A stretch of DNA of 22,884 nucleotides from Acidobacteriota bacterium (lineage in GTDB: Bacteria > Acidobacteriota > Terriglobia > Terriglobales > Acidobacteriaceae). The stretch is taken from positions 1 through 22,884 of the forward strand of contig JAJZDL010000017.1 of the NCBI GenBank assembly GCA_021851465.1, written 5' to 3'. The notes beneath the pieces are model-generated. The model did no database searches, was not told the DNA's origin, and saw only the letters and a list, made by a program, of their open reading frames with translations. The position numbers and the translations under genes are program-made. Positions 8,764 to 17,604 of this stretch are shown here, piece by piece; the stretch's first letter is position 1; every line of letters begins with the position of its first letter.

Positions 8764-9346
8764 CGCCACTCCGTATCGGGCCGTCCAGGGAACCCGCGCC
8801 GAATTCTTCTTCTGAAGAACTCCCGTATTTTGCTGGCAGCGCCATGATCCGTACCACTAACTCAATGCGCTAAGAACGCTCCGACGCAATCGGGTGGCCT
8901 TCACAGATGCGTCGTTCTGGCCCTGCGTTGGGTTGGAATCTCAGTCGCCGCTTGTCTCAAAATAATTCCAGAGATTCGTTCTGCGCTTCCCTAAAGCATC
9001 GCAATCGACACCGATGCACCTCGGCATAGTTGCTTCCATCAATTGCACTTATGCGCGATCTCCAGGCTCATTCCAAGCCTACGTTTGCCCTCCGGCCAAG
9101 TCAATAACTCCTCGGTGCGACTTAAGTGTCACGCCGCAGGCCGCTTTGCCTCACGCATCCATGCGTTCGCCACCCCGCCCCTGCCCTGCGCGTGGCGCCG
9201 CTTCTTCTCTCTATCTGTGAGAGACAGGTCGCGCAGGCATTTCATCCACTCCGTCATTCACCCGATGGGCCAAGCAAGCCCCTGTTATGCAGTCCCGCGC
9301 CATCGCCGCGGCACCCGCCCAATGTGCTACCGTTGGAGTGTGGTTC
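8764..9346. other. Non-coding region between bcsQ and tRNA-Lys
   Basis: About 580 bases with no supportable gene; the open frames crossing it lack domains and codon structure. It should hold the bcsQ promoter (minus strand) and the tRNA-Lys promoter (plus strand). Two symmetric elements stand out: a 13-base palindrome TTCTTC-T-GAAGAA at 8807-8819, and the inverted repeat CGACGCA (8882-8888) with TGCGTCG (8908-8914) around a 19-base spacer. I looked for a cyclic-di-GMP (GEMM) riboswitch ahead of bcsQ and did not recognise one. Confidence 0.5.
8807..8819. promoter_or_regulatory. 13-base palindrome upstream of bcsQ, candidate operator
   Basis: TTCTTC and GAAGAA flank a single central T, a perfect dyad of two 6-base arms. 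It lies about 45 bases upstream of the chosen bcsQ start, where a repressor or activator site could be. No regulator is known for it, and a short purine/pyrimidine-rich dyad can arise by chance. Confidence 0.25.
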
Positions 9347-9422
9347 GAGAGCGTAGCTCAGTTGGTAGAGCATCGCCCTTTTAAGGCGTTGGTCCTGGGT
9401 TCGAGCCCCAGCGCTCTCACCA
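9347..9422 (+). tRNA. tRNA-Lys (anticodon UUU)
   Basis: A complete 76-base cloverleaf. The acceptor stem GAGAGCG (9347-9353) pairs with CGCTCTC (9412-9418), then discriminator A and an encoded CCA (9420-9422). The D arm is GCTC-AGTTGGTA-GAGC. The anticodon stem TCGCC/GGCGT has a single T-T mismatch at its first pair and closes the loop CTTTTAA, with anticodon TTT at 9380-9382. The T arm CTGGG-TTCGAGC-CCCAG is canonical. It reads lysine codons AAA and AAG. No integrase or attachment-site duplication is seen next to it, so it does not look like an occupied integration site. Confidence 0.97.
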
Positions 9423-9540
9423 TCCAACCCAACCCCATACAGATCCATCCGCCTCCGGCGCGCATCTGCTGCCTCGTTCCGGCGAAGCCTCGATCGCCGC
9501 ACTTATCCCTATATAACTGGGACGATACGGCGTCCGTGCC

Positions 9541-9567
9541 TGTCCACAGCGAAGTCGAAGGATGGCA
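9541..9567. repeat. Possible diverged dispersed repeat
   Basis: The string CAGCGAAGTCGAAGGATGG between the tRNA and the lipoprotein gene resembles the 'GAGCGAAGTCGAAGGAT' class of dispersed intergenic repeat that I recall from many bacterial genomes. It is short and diverged, so the call is weak. Confidence 0.25.
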
Positions 9568-9592
9568 TTGCCGCGAGCTTTCTATAGGCCGA

Positions 9593-11044
9593 TTACTCGG
9601 CCCCTATTCTCGCTGCCACCATCTTCCACTGGCCCGAATCCATGAAGAGCAGCCCAAAGACATGCACCGTCGATCCGCCTGCAATCGGCGATCCCACGAC
9701 CGCCGTATCGGTCTGCTGATAGACGGTCACAGTAGTTGCGCCAGTCAATGTGCTGAAGGCCGATGCGGAGGGTAAAGTCATGGCAAAGCTGCCGCTCACA
9801 CCGCCATTGATCGCACTCGCAACCGTGCCGCTCAATCCCTGCGGCTGCAACTCAACCTCCGACGCCGCAATGGTTCCTGCCATCGGGCTGCCGCCCATCA
9901 TTCCGCCGCCCATGCCACCGGACGACATGCCGCTGGAGCTGATCGGCATCACACTCTGCCCCGCGTAGATGTGGTTGGCATCGAAGACTGGCGTAAACGG
10001 CAGTCCTGTCATGTCCACGCCATCCTCGTCGATCGCATAGGTAGTGCTCCCATTCATGTTGATCGTCGCTCCAGCCGCGAAACTGGACGACATCATTCCC
10101 GTCCCAACCCCGTTCTGCATCACCATCGTCAATTGCGTGGCCGGGGAGCCGCTCACAGCGGTGATCGGCCCTTCGCCCATCACACCTCCGGCACCCATCA
10201 TAGATTGCACCTGCGTAGCCATTAGCGATCCGTCGGGCTGCATCGTCGCGTCCACGGTCACCAGCATCCCAGACGCCATCATGCCCATACCGCTCATATT
10301 GCCGAACTTGGTCGCGGAGTTGGTCGCAAAGGTGAATGCCTGCGCGGACTGCACCGAACTCATGGTGAACGAGCTTCCAGAAATGCTCGACACCGTTCCC
10401 ATCATCTGCTGAATTCCGCCGTCTGCCGGGTCGAGCGGGCTGCCCGAACCCTGCATCCCCGATGTAACGTGGAAGACCGGAGCCATGCTCAGGTTGTTGT
10501 TGGCATCCGCAGTGACCGAACTGGCCAGATCCAGATCGAAGCCCATCGCCATCGGCGTCGTCCCAACCACAATTGGCGTGGAAAAGTTCACCGTTGCGCT
10601 GATCGGGCCGGAGATCGTCGTCTGCACCGCGGTCTTCGTCGTCGGGTTCATATACATCACCGTCGCCGAGCCAAGCGTGATCGTTGCACTGGTGTATGTG
10701 CCTTGCGGCATGGAAACCATCGCCAACGGCTGCATCGTGCCCATCAGGTGCATCATCTCCATCGGTGTCGCGCTGGATACGGCGCTCACGCTTCCATTGC
10801 TTCCATTCAGCGTCATCGAAGTGATGTTCATCGAGAAGGCGAGCATCCAGTCCGCGGGTGTGTCGCCCATGTTTACCTGCACCGCGGTCTTGGCCGCAGA
10901 GCTGGTGCTCGTATTGGCCGCGGCACTGCCGCCACTGCCGCACGCCGTCAACATTCCCGCCAGGGCGATAGAGAGAACGACCGCCATCGCGCTTCGCCAT
11001 ACGTTCCGTTGCTGGATTGCCCGGCACATGCCTGTCGTTTCCAT
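9593..11044 (-). CDS. Methionine-rich lipoprotein with DUF4382-like and DUF5666-like domains
   Basis: Predicted secreted lipoprotein of 483 aa, function unknown. A signal peptide with hydrophobic core (residues 18-31) ends in the lipobox LTAC, with the lipidated Cys at 35. Residues about 55-190 (VNMGDTPADWMLAF, then SMPQGTYTSATITLG) look like DUF4382, often found in carbohydrate-binding or surface proteins. Residues about 213-285 (MGTVSSISGSSFTM, then SGMLVTVDATMQPDGSLMAT) look like DUF5666, a beta-rich repeat. A Gly/Met/Ser cluster (372-389) is followed by a C-terminal beta-rich part. Methionine is unusually frequent. The start is ATG 11044: GAGGGAG lies eight bases upstream and the signal peptide follows at once. 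The frame stays open to 11506, but that extension lacks a signal peptide and runs over the divergent pfp start. Both domain assignments come from recalled patterns, so function remains open. Confidence 0.85.
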   Translation of the reverse strand: METTGMCRAIQQRNVWRSAMAVVLSIALAGMLTACGSGGSAAANTSTSSAAKTAVQVNMGDTPADWMLAFSMNITSMTLNGSNGSVSAVSSATPMEMMHLMGTMQPLAMVSMPQGTYTSATITLGSATVMYMNPTTKTAVQTTISGPISATVNFSTPIVVGTTPMAMGFDLDLASSVTADANNNLSMAPVFHVTSGMQGSGSPLDPADGGIQQMMGTVSSISGSSFTMSSVQSAQAFTFATNSATKFGNMSGMGMMASGMLVTVDATMQPDGSLMATQVQSMMGAGGVMGEGPITAVSGSPATQLTMVMQNGVGTGMMSSSFAAGATINMNGSTTYAIDEDGVDMTGLPFTPVFDANHIYAGQSVMPISSSGMSSGGMGGGMMGGSPMAGTIAASEVELQPQGLSGTVASAINGGVSGSFAMTLPSASAFSTLTGATTVTVYQQTDTAVVGSPIAGGSTVHVFGLLFMDSGQWKMVAARIGAE

Positions 11045-11049
11045 CTTCG

Positions 11050-11069
11050 TTGCTCCCTCTTGAGAGCAA
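11050..11069 (-). promoter_or_regulatory. Hairpin enclosing the lipoprotein ribosome binding site
   Basis: In the minus-strand transcript, TTGCTC (11069-11064) can pair with GAGCAA (11055-11050) around an eight-base loop. The Shine-Dalgarno GAGGGAG (11059-11053) falls in the loop and the 3' arm, eight bases before the start codon. Folding would partly hide the ribosome binding site, so it could tune translation. The stem is only six pairs and not all GC. Confidence 0.4.
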
Positions 11070-11087
11070 GCTGCAAAGTCAGCTCGC

Positions 11088-11152
11088 GTACTGCCAGTAC
11101 ACGCCGCCTGCACACACGGGTCAGTGACGCCAATCACAGTCCGCCTGCGGAC
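11088..11152. promoter_or_regulatory. Two short palindromes upstream of the lipoprotein gene
   Basis: GTACTG-C-CAGTAC (11088-11100) and GTCCGC-CT-GCGGAC (11139-11152) are perfect dyads with 6-base arms, 38 bases apart end to start, lying 44-108 bases upstream of the lipoprotein start. They do not share a sequence, so they would not bind the same protein. Either could be an operator or a small hairpin. Confidence 0.3.
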
Positions 11153-11432
11153 AGAGAGCCATCCTTCATATCGGAGATAACGAGGGTTCTCCAATCCGTT
11201 GCTCTCGCGCTTGCGGCACTTTTCGCCGTTCAGCCTGCCTTTGCGGCCATAACTTGCACTCGGAACATCTGCGGGAACGGTCCTTCTCTGCGGATTGTTG
11301 CCTGCCTTCCAGCGATGCGTCCATGCAAGGCATGTCGAGTGCCGCCGCCCAGTGTGACTGAGGACACCGGCCCCGGATCGCGCTTGCCGTATCATGGACT
11401 TGATTGAAAAATTCGCTTGAGAGGTCTTTGCG

Positions 11433-12470
11433 ATGCGCATTGGGATGTTGACGGGGGGCGGGGATTGCCCTGGCCTGAACGCTGTGATCCGTGCCGTAGT
11501 CCACAAGGGAGTGCTGCACTACGGAGATGAGTTCAGCGTCTTGATGGAGGGTTGGCGCGGTGTGTTGGACGACCGAACCATGCCCCTCAGCATGAAGACC
11601 ATGAGCGGAATGCTCCATCGCGGAGGAACCATCCTGCGGTCCTCGCGCACCAACGTGAAAAAGATCCCCGGCGGCTTCGAAAAGTGCCTCAAGGTCATCC
11701 AGGATGAGAAGCTCGACGCGCTCATCGCCATGGGCGGCGACGATACCCAGTCCATCTCCGTCGAGTTGGCCGCGCGCGGCGTCAACGTCGTCAGCGTCCC
11801 CAAGACCATCGACAACGACCTCAGCGGCACGGACGCCTGCTTCGGGTTCGACACCGCCGTCATGATCGCCACCGAGGCGGTTGACCGCCTGCACTCCACT
11901 ACCGAGGCGCACAGCCGCGTGCAGGTCGTCGAGGTCATGGGCCGCGACGCCGGTTGGATCGCCGTCACCGCCGGCATCGCTGGCGGCGCGGACGTCATCC
12001 TCACGCCCGAGAAGCCCATCGACATGGACGATGTCGTGCGCCTCCTCCGCGCCCGCTGGGAGTGCGGCAAACGCTTCGGAATCGTCGTCGTCGCGGAGGG
12101 CGCGAAGCTGCCCGATGTCGAGGGACAGATCACCGTCGGCGACAAGCTGGACTCCTTCGGCCACGCCCGCCTCAGCGGCATCGGCCAGGCCCTCGCCGAG
12201 GAGATCGAGAAGCGAACCGGATACGAGACCCGCAGCGTCAACCTCGGCCACACCCAGCGCGGAGGGACCCCCACCGCCTATGATCGGATGCTCGCAACAC
12301 GTTACGGCATCGCGGCCATCGACATGGTGCATGAAGGCAAGTTCGGGCGCATGGCGGTCCTCAAGGGAACTAAAATCTGCGACATCGCAATCGCAGACGC
12401 AATCGCCAACACGCGCACAGTAGGCGAAGACCTCTTCGCAGTCGTCCGCGGTCTACAGCCGACACCCTAA
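11433..12470 (+). CDS. pfp: 6-phosphofructokinase, probably pyrophosphate-dependent
   Basis: Phosphorylates fructose 6-phosphate to fructose 1,6-bisphosphate in glycolysis; cytoplasmic. All the PFK landmarks are present over 345 aa: the N-terminal GGGDCPGLNAVIR phosphate loop, the catalytic TIDNDL with Asp127, MGRDAGW near 169-175, and the late LGHTQRGGTP. The phosphoryl-donor site has Asp at 104 (GGDDT, 101-105) and Lys at 124 (VPKTIDNDL). In the established family rule, Gly104 goes with ATP and Asp104 plus Lys124 with pyrophosphate. This protein therefore resembles the actinobacterial-type PPi-PFK, a reversible enzyme, rather than E. coli PfkA. Automatic annotation would probably call it pfkA. 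The start ATG 11433 has GAGAGG upstream and gives the exact family N-terminus. It is monocistronic, with a hairpin just after the stop codon. Confidence 0.93.
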   Translation: MRIGMLTGGGDCPGLNAVIRAVVHKGVLHYGDEFSVLMEGWRGVLDDRTMPLSMKTMSGMLHRGGTILRSSRTNVKKIPGGFEKCLKVIQDEKLDALIAMGGDDTQSISVELAARGVNVVSVPKTIDNDLSGTDACFGFDTAVMIATEAVDRLHSTTEAHSRVQVVEVMGRDAGWIAVTAGIAGGADVILTPEKPIDMDDVVRLLRARWECGKRFGIVVVAEGAKLPDVEGQITVGDKLDSFGHARLSGIGQALAEEIEKRTGYETRSVNLGHTQRGGTPTAYDRMLATRYGIAAIDMVHEGKFGRMAVLKGTKICDIAIADAIANTRTVGEDLFAVVRGLQPTP

Positions 12471-12478
12471 TCCACAAC

Positions 12479-12520
12479 GGCGCGGCCCAGGCCGGATCGA
12501 TCCAGCTTGCAGGCCGCGCC
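12479..12520 (+). terminator. GC-rich hairpin after the phosphofructokinase gene
   Basis: GGCGCGGCC (12479-12487) and GGCCGCGCC (12512-12520) are a perfect nine-base inverted repeat around a 24-base loop that contains the palindrome GGATCGATCC. It starts nine bases after the pfp stop codon. There is no T tract, so it is either a non-classical terminator or an mRNA 3'-end stabiliser. Confidence 0.45.
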
Positions 12521-12623
12521 CACATTATTCTGCCGTGAGGCGCACCGTTTAAACTCCTATTGTCGTCCTTGTTTATCAATCGGTTAGTAGCAAACACATC
12601 GCTCCCCAGTTGAAGTCTTGGAA

Positions 12624-12661
12624 TCCTGTTGCCTCGCCGTTCGTTTGGGAATACAACAGGA
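12624..12661 (+). promoter_or_regulatory. Inverted repeat in the leader of the HTH gene
   Basis: TCCTGTTG (12624-12631) pairs with CAACAGGA (12654-12661) across a 22-base spacer, ending 57 bases before the start codon of the small HTH gene. It could be a leader hairpin or a split binding site, possibly for the HTH protein itself. No T run follows it. Confidence 0.3.
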
Positions 12662-12718
12662 AATACCGGGTCTCGCAGAGGTTTGTCCGGCATCTTCGGG
12701 TTTTAGGAGCGTTCTTCC

Positions 12719-12973
12719 ATGGCGGGTGCAGTCCAGCAGATGTTGCGCGAGGTGATGGATATCCGGCAGGCATCCGACTATTTGGGCATCAGCGGAGACA
12801 CCCTCTACCGCTACGCCTCCGAGGGCTTCATCCCAGCCTTCAAACTCGGCAACCGCTGGCGCTTCAAGCGCAGCCTCCTCGACGCCTGGATGGTTCGCAT
12901 GAGCGACCCCAAAGCCGCCTCCAACGTCTCCGTCCTGCCGCGCGAGAAGAAACCCGTCGGTCGCGCCCGGTAA
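12719..12973 (+). CDS. Small excisionase-type helix-turn-helix DNA-binding protein
   Basis: An 84-residue protein with one MerR/excisionase-like winged helix-turn-helix domain (HTH_17 type). Residues about 13-62 contain MDIRQASDYLGISGDTLYRY (recognition region), then GFIPAFKLGNRWRFKRSLLDAW, whose wing (KLGNRWRF) and terminal W are hallmarks of the family. The C-terminal 20 residues are basic and probably flexible. Such single-domain proteins bind DNA and act as transcription factors or, in mobile elements, as recombination directionality factors. No integrase or phage gene is nearby, so a regulator role is the better guess. The start ATG 12719 has AGGAG nine bases upstream. It stands alone and converges on the metallophosphoesterase gene. 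Its target is unknown. Confidence 0.85.
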   Translation: MAGAVQQMLREVMDIRQASDYLGISGDTLYRYASEGFIPAFKLGNRWRFKRSLLDAWMVRMSDPKAASNVSVLPREKKPVGRAR

Positions 12974-13080
12974 GACGAAGCGTGGCCAATAGCAAAAAGT
13001 AGCGTCCGCACAAGCAAGCGATCCTCTTCCCTCGTGCCGCCCCGCGCGCCTTCCCTTCACGCCCCTCGATCCACCGCCCG

Positions 13081-13974
13081 CTACACGCTCTTTCTCAATG
13101 TAAGCAGCGTGATCTCCGGCGGGCAGTTCAGGCGGAATGGCAGCCCGACCGTCCCGAGACCGCGGTTGACATAGAGCTGCATGGGCCCTAGGCGAAAGTG
13201 TCCTTCGACATACTTTCTCCCCATCGGCGGAAGGCTCAACGCGCCCAACAGAGGCAGCCGCACCTGCCCGCCATGCGTGTGCCCGGAGAGCATCAGGTCC
13301 ACCAGCGGCCCGCGCGGATGCGCCAGCACGGCATCGGCGTAGTCCGGAGTGTGGCAGAGCAGCAGAACGGGCCCATCGGGATTCACCGGAACAGCGCGGT
13401 TCAGGTTGGGCAGATTGCTGTATGGGTCGGCCACGCCGGCCAGCCACAGGCGCTCGCTCCCGCGTTCAATGGGTACATGCTCGTTGACCAGCAGAGGAAT
13501 GGCCGCAGTGGCCAGCGCCTCCCGAATGTTGGGTGCGCCCAGGATCGAGTCGTGGTTGCCCATCACGGCGTAGCGCAGCGGGCAGGCCAGCTCGCGCAAC
13601 GCCTCGGCGCAGCGAAAGATGGCGCGGTAGGCGAAGTCGTGCCCCATCGGGCCAACGCTGATATAGTCCCCTGTCAGGACGACCAGGTCGGGCGCGAGCA
13701 GGTTCACCTGGTCGACCACGCGGCGCACAAACCAGGGCTCGGTGTACTCGTCGAAGTGGATGTCGGAGATCTGCGCAATGCGGTAGCTCTGGAACGCATC
13801 TGGAAGATTGCGCACGGCAATCTCCTGCGACACGACGTCGATCTCGTGCCGCGCCACCTCGCCGGAGTAGAGGGCCAACCCCGCCCCGCCCAGCGCCACC
13901 CCTTGCAGAAAACCGCGCCGCGTCAACTGGATCTTTTGTTCCGCCGACGGAGCATCGGCTACATTTACGCCCAT
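13081..13974 (-). CDS. Tat-exported metallophosphoesterase (YkuE-like)
   Basis: A calcineurin-type metallophosphoesterase of 297 aa, probably acting outside the cytoplasmic membrane. The N-terminus has a twin-arginine signal, LTRRGFLQG (RR at 19-20), followed by a hydrophobic stretch (22-37). The dinuclear metal site is complete: DIH (Asp71, His73), GD (Asp103), GNHD (Asn140, His141), His208 in CHTPDYAD, and GHTHGG (His232, His234). This arrangement matches the YkuE/YaeI type that hydrolyses phosphodiesters, including some on lipids (UDP-diacylglucosamine in related enzymes); the true substrate is unknown. The start ATG 13974 puts the Tat motif at a normal distance. It diverges from the aminopeptidase gene across a 221-base gap and converges on the HTH gene. 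Confidence 0.9.
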   Translation of the reverse strand: MGVNVADAPSAEQKIQLTRRGFLQGVALGGAGLALYSGEVARHEIDVVSQEIAVRNLPDAFQSYRIAQISDIHFDEYTEPWFVRRVVDQVNLLAPDLVVLTGDYISVGPMGHDFAYRAIFRCAEALRELACPLRYAVMGNHDSILGAPNIREALATAAIPLLVNEHVPIERGSERLWLAGVADPYSNLPNLNRAVPVNPDGPVLLLCHTPDYADAVLAHPRGPLVDLMLSGHTHGGQVRLPLLGALSLPPMGRKYVEGHFRLGPMQLYVNRGLGTVGLPFRLNCPPEITLLTLRKSV

Positions 13975-14059
13975 GGTTTATGATACCCGGTTTCGCACCG
14001 CTTCCCTGTGCGCAAACTCTTGCATCGCTCTTCCAGATGCTCTGTAGAAAATCGATTTT

Positions 14060-14092
14060 CGGTGTTGAACGCAGTGAAGAATGCCCGCCGTC
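14060..14092. repeat. Dispersed intergenic repeat, diverged copy
   Basis: The stretch GTTGAACGCAGTGAAGAATG followed by CCCGC aligns with the better copies at 16048-16086 and 17545-17587 (TTCTGAGCGCAGCGAAGAAT then CC.CGC). It lies between the divergent metallophosphoesterase and aminopeptidase genes. Sequence matches are partial. Confidence 0.4.
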
Positions 14093-14195
14093 TGTTCATG
14101 AAACCAGTCTTCTGCGTTCGTGGGCTTGCTCTTCCTTGGATTCGTAAAAACCATGCCGTGTTGCCCCACGCGGCCTGTTGGGTAGAATTGATCCA

Positions 14196-15308
14196 ATGAG
14201 CTTCAATCTACGCAAGAAGAGAGCGGCGGCGGCGGCGCGGGCCGCGGGGGTGGATGCGCTCCTTGTGGCCCACCTGCCCGATGTGCGCTGGCTCTGCGGA
14301 TTTACCGGATCGAGTGCCGTCCTCGTGCTTCCCTCCTCCTCGCTCAAGGCCTCGCGCCCAACCGCTCGCGCGGTGCTCTTTACCGATGGCCGATACATCG
14401 CCCAGGCCCAGGCTGAAGCCGTCGGCACGCGAGTGGTCATCGCGACGAAATCGCCCCTCGCGGAGGCCTGCGAGTGGATCGCCTCCCAGCGAGTGCGCCG
14501 CTGCGGCTTCGATGCCGAACAGACCACCGTCGCCGCCCTGGACGCCATGCGCAAGGCCCTCCCGGCAAAGCGGCGTCGCTCGCTCTTCGTCGCCCTCGGT
14601 CCGCTCGTCGCACGCCTGCGGCAGATAAAGGACGCCGACGAGATCGCCAAAATGCGCGCTGCGGCTGCCCTGGGATGCCGCCTCTTCGAGCGCATCCTCG
14701 CCTTCATGCAACCCGGGATGCCGGAGTCCGCCGTCGCGGCGCAGTTGGAGCACACCGCGCGCCTCGCCGGGGCCGATGGCATGTCCTTCGACACCATCGT
14801 CGCCAGCGGACCGCGCAGCGCGCTGCCCCATGGCCGCGCAACCTCCGCACGCTTGCCCCGCCGTGGATTCGTCACCCTGGACTTCGGCGTCCTCCTCGAC
14901 GGCTACTGCTCCGACATGACGCGCACCGTACACATGGGCCGCGCCACCGCGCAAGAGCGCGTCGCCTACGACGCCGTGCTCGATGCGCAGCAGGCGGGCA
15001 TTGCCGCAGTCCGCGCCGGCGCTATCGTCGGCAATGTGGACGAGGCCGCGCGTTCCGTCCTCCGCCGCGCGGGCCTCGACCAATGGTTCACCCACTCCAC
15101 CGGCCACGGCGTCGGGCTCGAAATCCATGAGGACCCAAGGCTCGCAGCCAAAAGAATGGAGAGGCTCGAAACAGGAATGATCGTTACAATTGAACCCGGT
15201 GTGTACATGCCGGGCAGCTTCGGCGTGCGCATCGAGGATACGGTCCTGGTAACCCGCACAGGCTGCGATATCCTTACTTCCAGCCCCAAGGCCTGGATCG
15301 AATTGTAG
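14196..15308 (+). CDS. pepP: Xaa-Pro aminopeptidase-like M24 metallopeptidase
   Basis: A cytoplasmic M24B (pita-bread) peptidase, expected to remove N-terminal residues next to proline; it could instead be a PepQ-type prolidase. It has 370 aa, with a creatinase-like N-terminal domain (about 1-140) and a catalytic domain (145-368). All five metal ligands are visible: Asp229 in LDFG, Asp240 in CSDMTRT, His304 in STGHGVGLEIHE, Glu333 in IEPGVY and Glu347 in RIEDTV. His212 in ALPHGRA is the usual proton shuttle. The start ATG 14196 is preferred; an in-frame TTG at 14178 would add six residues and neither has a strong Shine-Dalgarno. It sits 72 bases before accB, a common arrangement in which an efp gene is often found as well, but efp is absent here. 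Confidence 0.9.
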   Translation: MSFNLRKKRAAAAARAAGVDALLVAHLPDVRWLCGFTGSSAVLVLPSSSLKASRPTARAVLFTDGRYIAQAQAEAVGTRVVIATKSPLAEACEWIASQRVRRCGFDAEQTTVAALDAMRKALPAKRRRSLFVALGPLVARLRQIKDADEIAKMRAAAALGCRLFERILAFMQPGMPESAVAAQLEHTARLAGADGMSFDTIVASGPRSALPHGRATSARLPRRGFVTLDFGVLLDGYCSDMTRTVHMGRATAQERVAYDAVLDAQQAGIAAVRAGAIVGNVDEAARSVLRRAGLDQWFTHSTGHGVGLEIHEDPRLAAKRMERLETGMIVTIEPGVYMPGSFGVRIEDTVLVTRTGCDILTSSPKAWIEL

Positions 15309-15312
15309 AAAC

Positions 15313-15330
15313 GGCGACTGGCCGGTCGCT
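15313..15330 (+). other. Small hairpin between pepP and accB
   Basis: GCGAC (15314-15318) and GTCGC (15325-15329) form a five-pair stem with wobble extension around TGGCCG, starting five bases after the pepP stop. The bases after it (TTCTAAGTT) are only mildly T-rich. It might be a weak terminator or processing site in the pepP-accB gap. Confidence 0.25.
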
Positions 15331-15380
15331 TCTAAGTTGCCAGTTGCAATGCGCGAATTGCCGCGCGAGGAAGAGGAACA

Positions 15381-15881
<501 letters not shown>

Positions 15882-16001
15882 ACAAGGTGGCACAACAACG
15901 GTCGGCGCGGGCAAGCGCCGATCGGAGATAGTCGATCGCAATCGATGGAATACTGATACACCCGGTGCGCGGCGCCATAATCTGCGCAACACTGCATTTG
16001 A

Positions 16002-16066
16002 ATTGTCATTCTGAGCATCTGCATTGTCATTACTGAACATGTGAATTGTCGTTCTGAGCGCAGCGA
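16002..16066. repeat. Three degenerate 21-22 base tandem units
   Basis: Three consecutive units begin with ATTGTCATT or ATTGTCGTT: 16002-16022, 16023-16044 and 16045-16066. Each continues with a form of CTGAGC or CTGAAC. The third unit runs into the full-length dispersed repeat, so this looks like local duplication of the left end of that repeat. It lies between accB and accC. Confidence 0.55.
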
Positions 16067-16086
16067 AGAATCCCCGCATTTCGTCC
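16048..16086. repeat. Dispersed intergenic repeat, full copy
   Basis: GTCGTTCTGAGCGCAGCGAA followed by GAATCCCCGCATTTCGTC. It is nearly identical to 17545-17587, which flanks the other end of accC. Related, poorer copies are at 1477-1517 and 14060-14092. Read in reverse, such repeats encode the spurious peptide motif MRGFFAALRMT or close variants, here MRGFFAALRTT. Confidence 0.75.
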
Positions 16087-16152
16087 AAGCGGGTCTTCCT
16101 GCTCGAGTCGATGAAAATGATTGATAAATTGTAGGCCGTACAAAGGCGACTC

Positions 16153-17523
<1,371 letters not shown>

Positions 17524-17544
17524 CGCAGATTGCTCCTTTGAGCC

Positions 17545-17587
17545 GTCATTCTGAGTGCAGCGAAGAATCCACGCATTTCGTCGTCAC
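17545..17587. repeat. Dispersed intergenic repeat, full copy
   Basis: GTCATTCTGAGTGCAGCGAA followed by GAATCCACGCATTTCGTCGTC, 21 bases after the accC stop. It differs from the copy at 16048-16086 at only a few positions and has the same orientation, so accC is flanked by direct repeats about 1.5 kb apart. Confidence 0.75.
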
Positions 17588-17604
17588 TTAATTCACTCAA
17601 CCAA

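Larger units (their letters stand above)
11045..11432. other. Divergent intergenic region, lipoprotein / phosphofructokinase
   Basis: This 388-base region must hold promoters for both divergent genes. I see no additional gene. It contains an RBS hairpin and two short palindromes near the lipoprotein side (separate entries). The pfp side has GAGAGG about eight bases before ATG 11433, a plausible ribosome binding site. I could not assign -35 and -10 boxes with confidence. Confidence 0.5.

Noticed and set aside
8764..9346. Possible cyclic-di-GMP riboswitch controlling bcsQ
   Set aside because: I did not find the GEMM core on the minus strand; only small palindromes are present.
9254..9502. Minus-strand frame across the tRNA gene
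   Set aside because: The tRNA-Lys cloverleaf explains this DNA; the frame is its antisense.
9347..9600. tRNA-Lys as an integration site of a mobile island
   Set aside because: No integrase, no duplicated tRNA 3' end and no foreign-looking genes next to it.
11045..11506. N-terminal extension of the lipoprotein frame
   Set aside because: It would put 154 residues before a perfect signal peptide and lipobox and overlap the start of the divergent phosphofructokinase. ATG 11044 has a good ribosome binding site.
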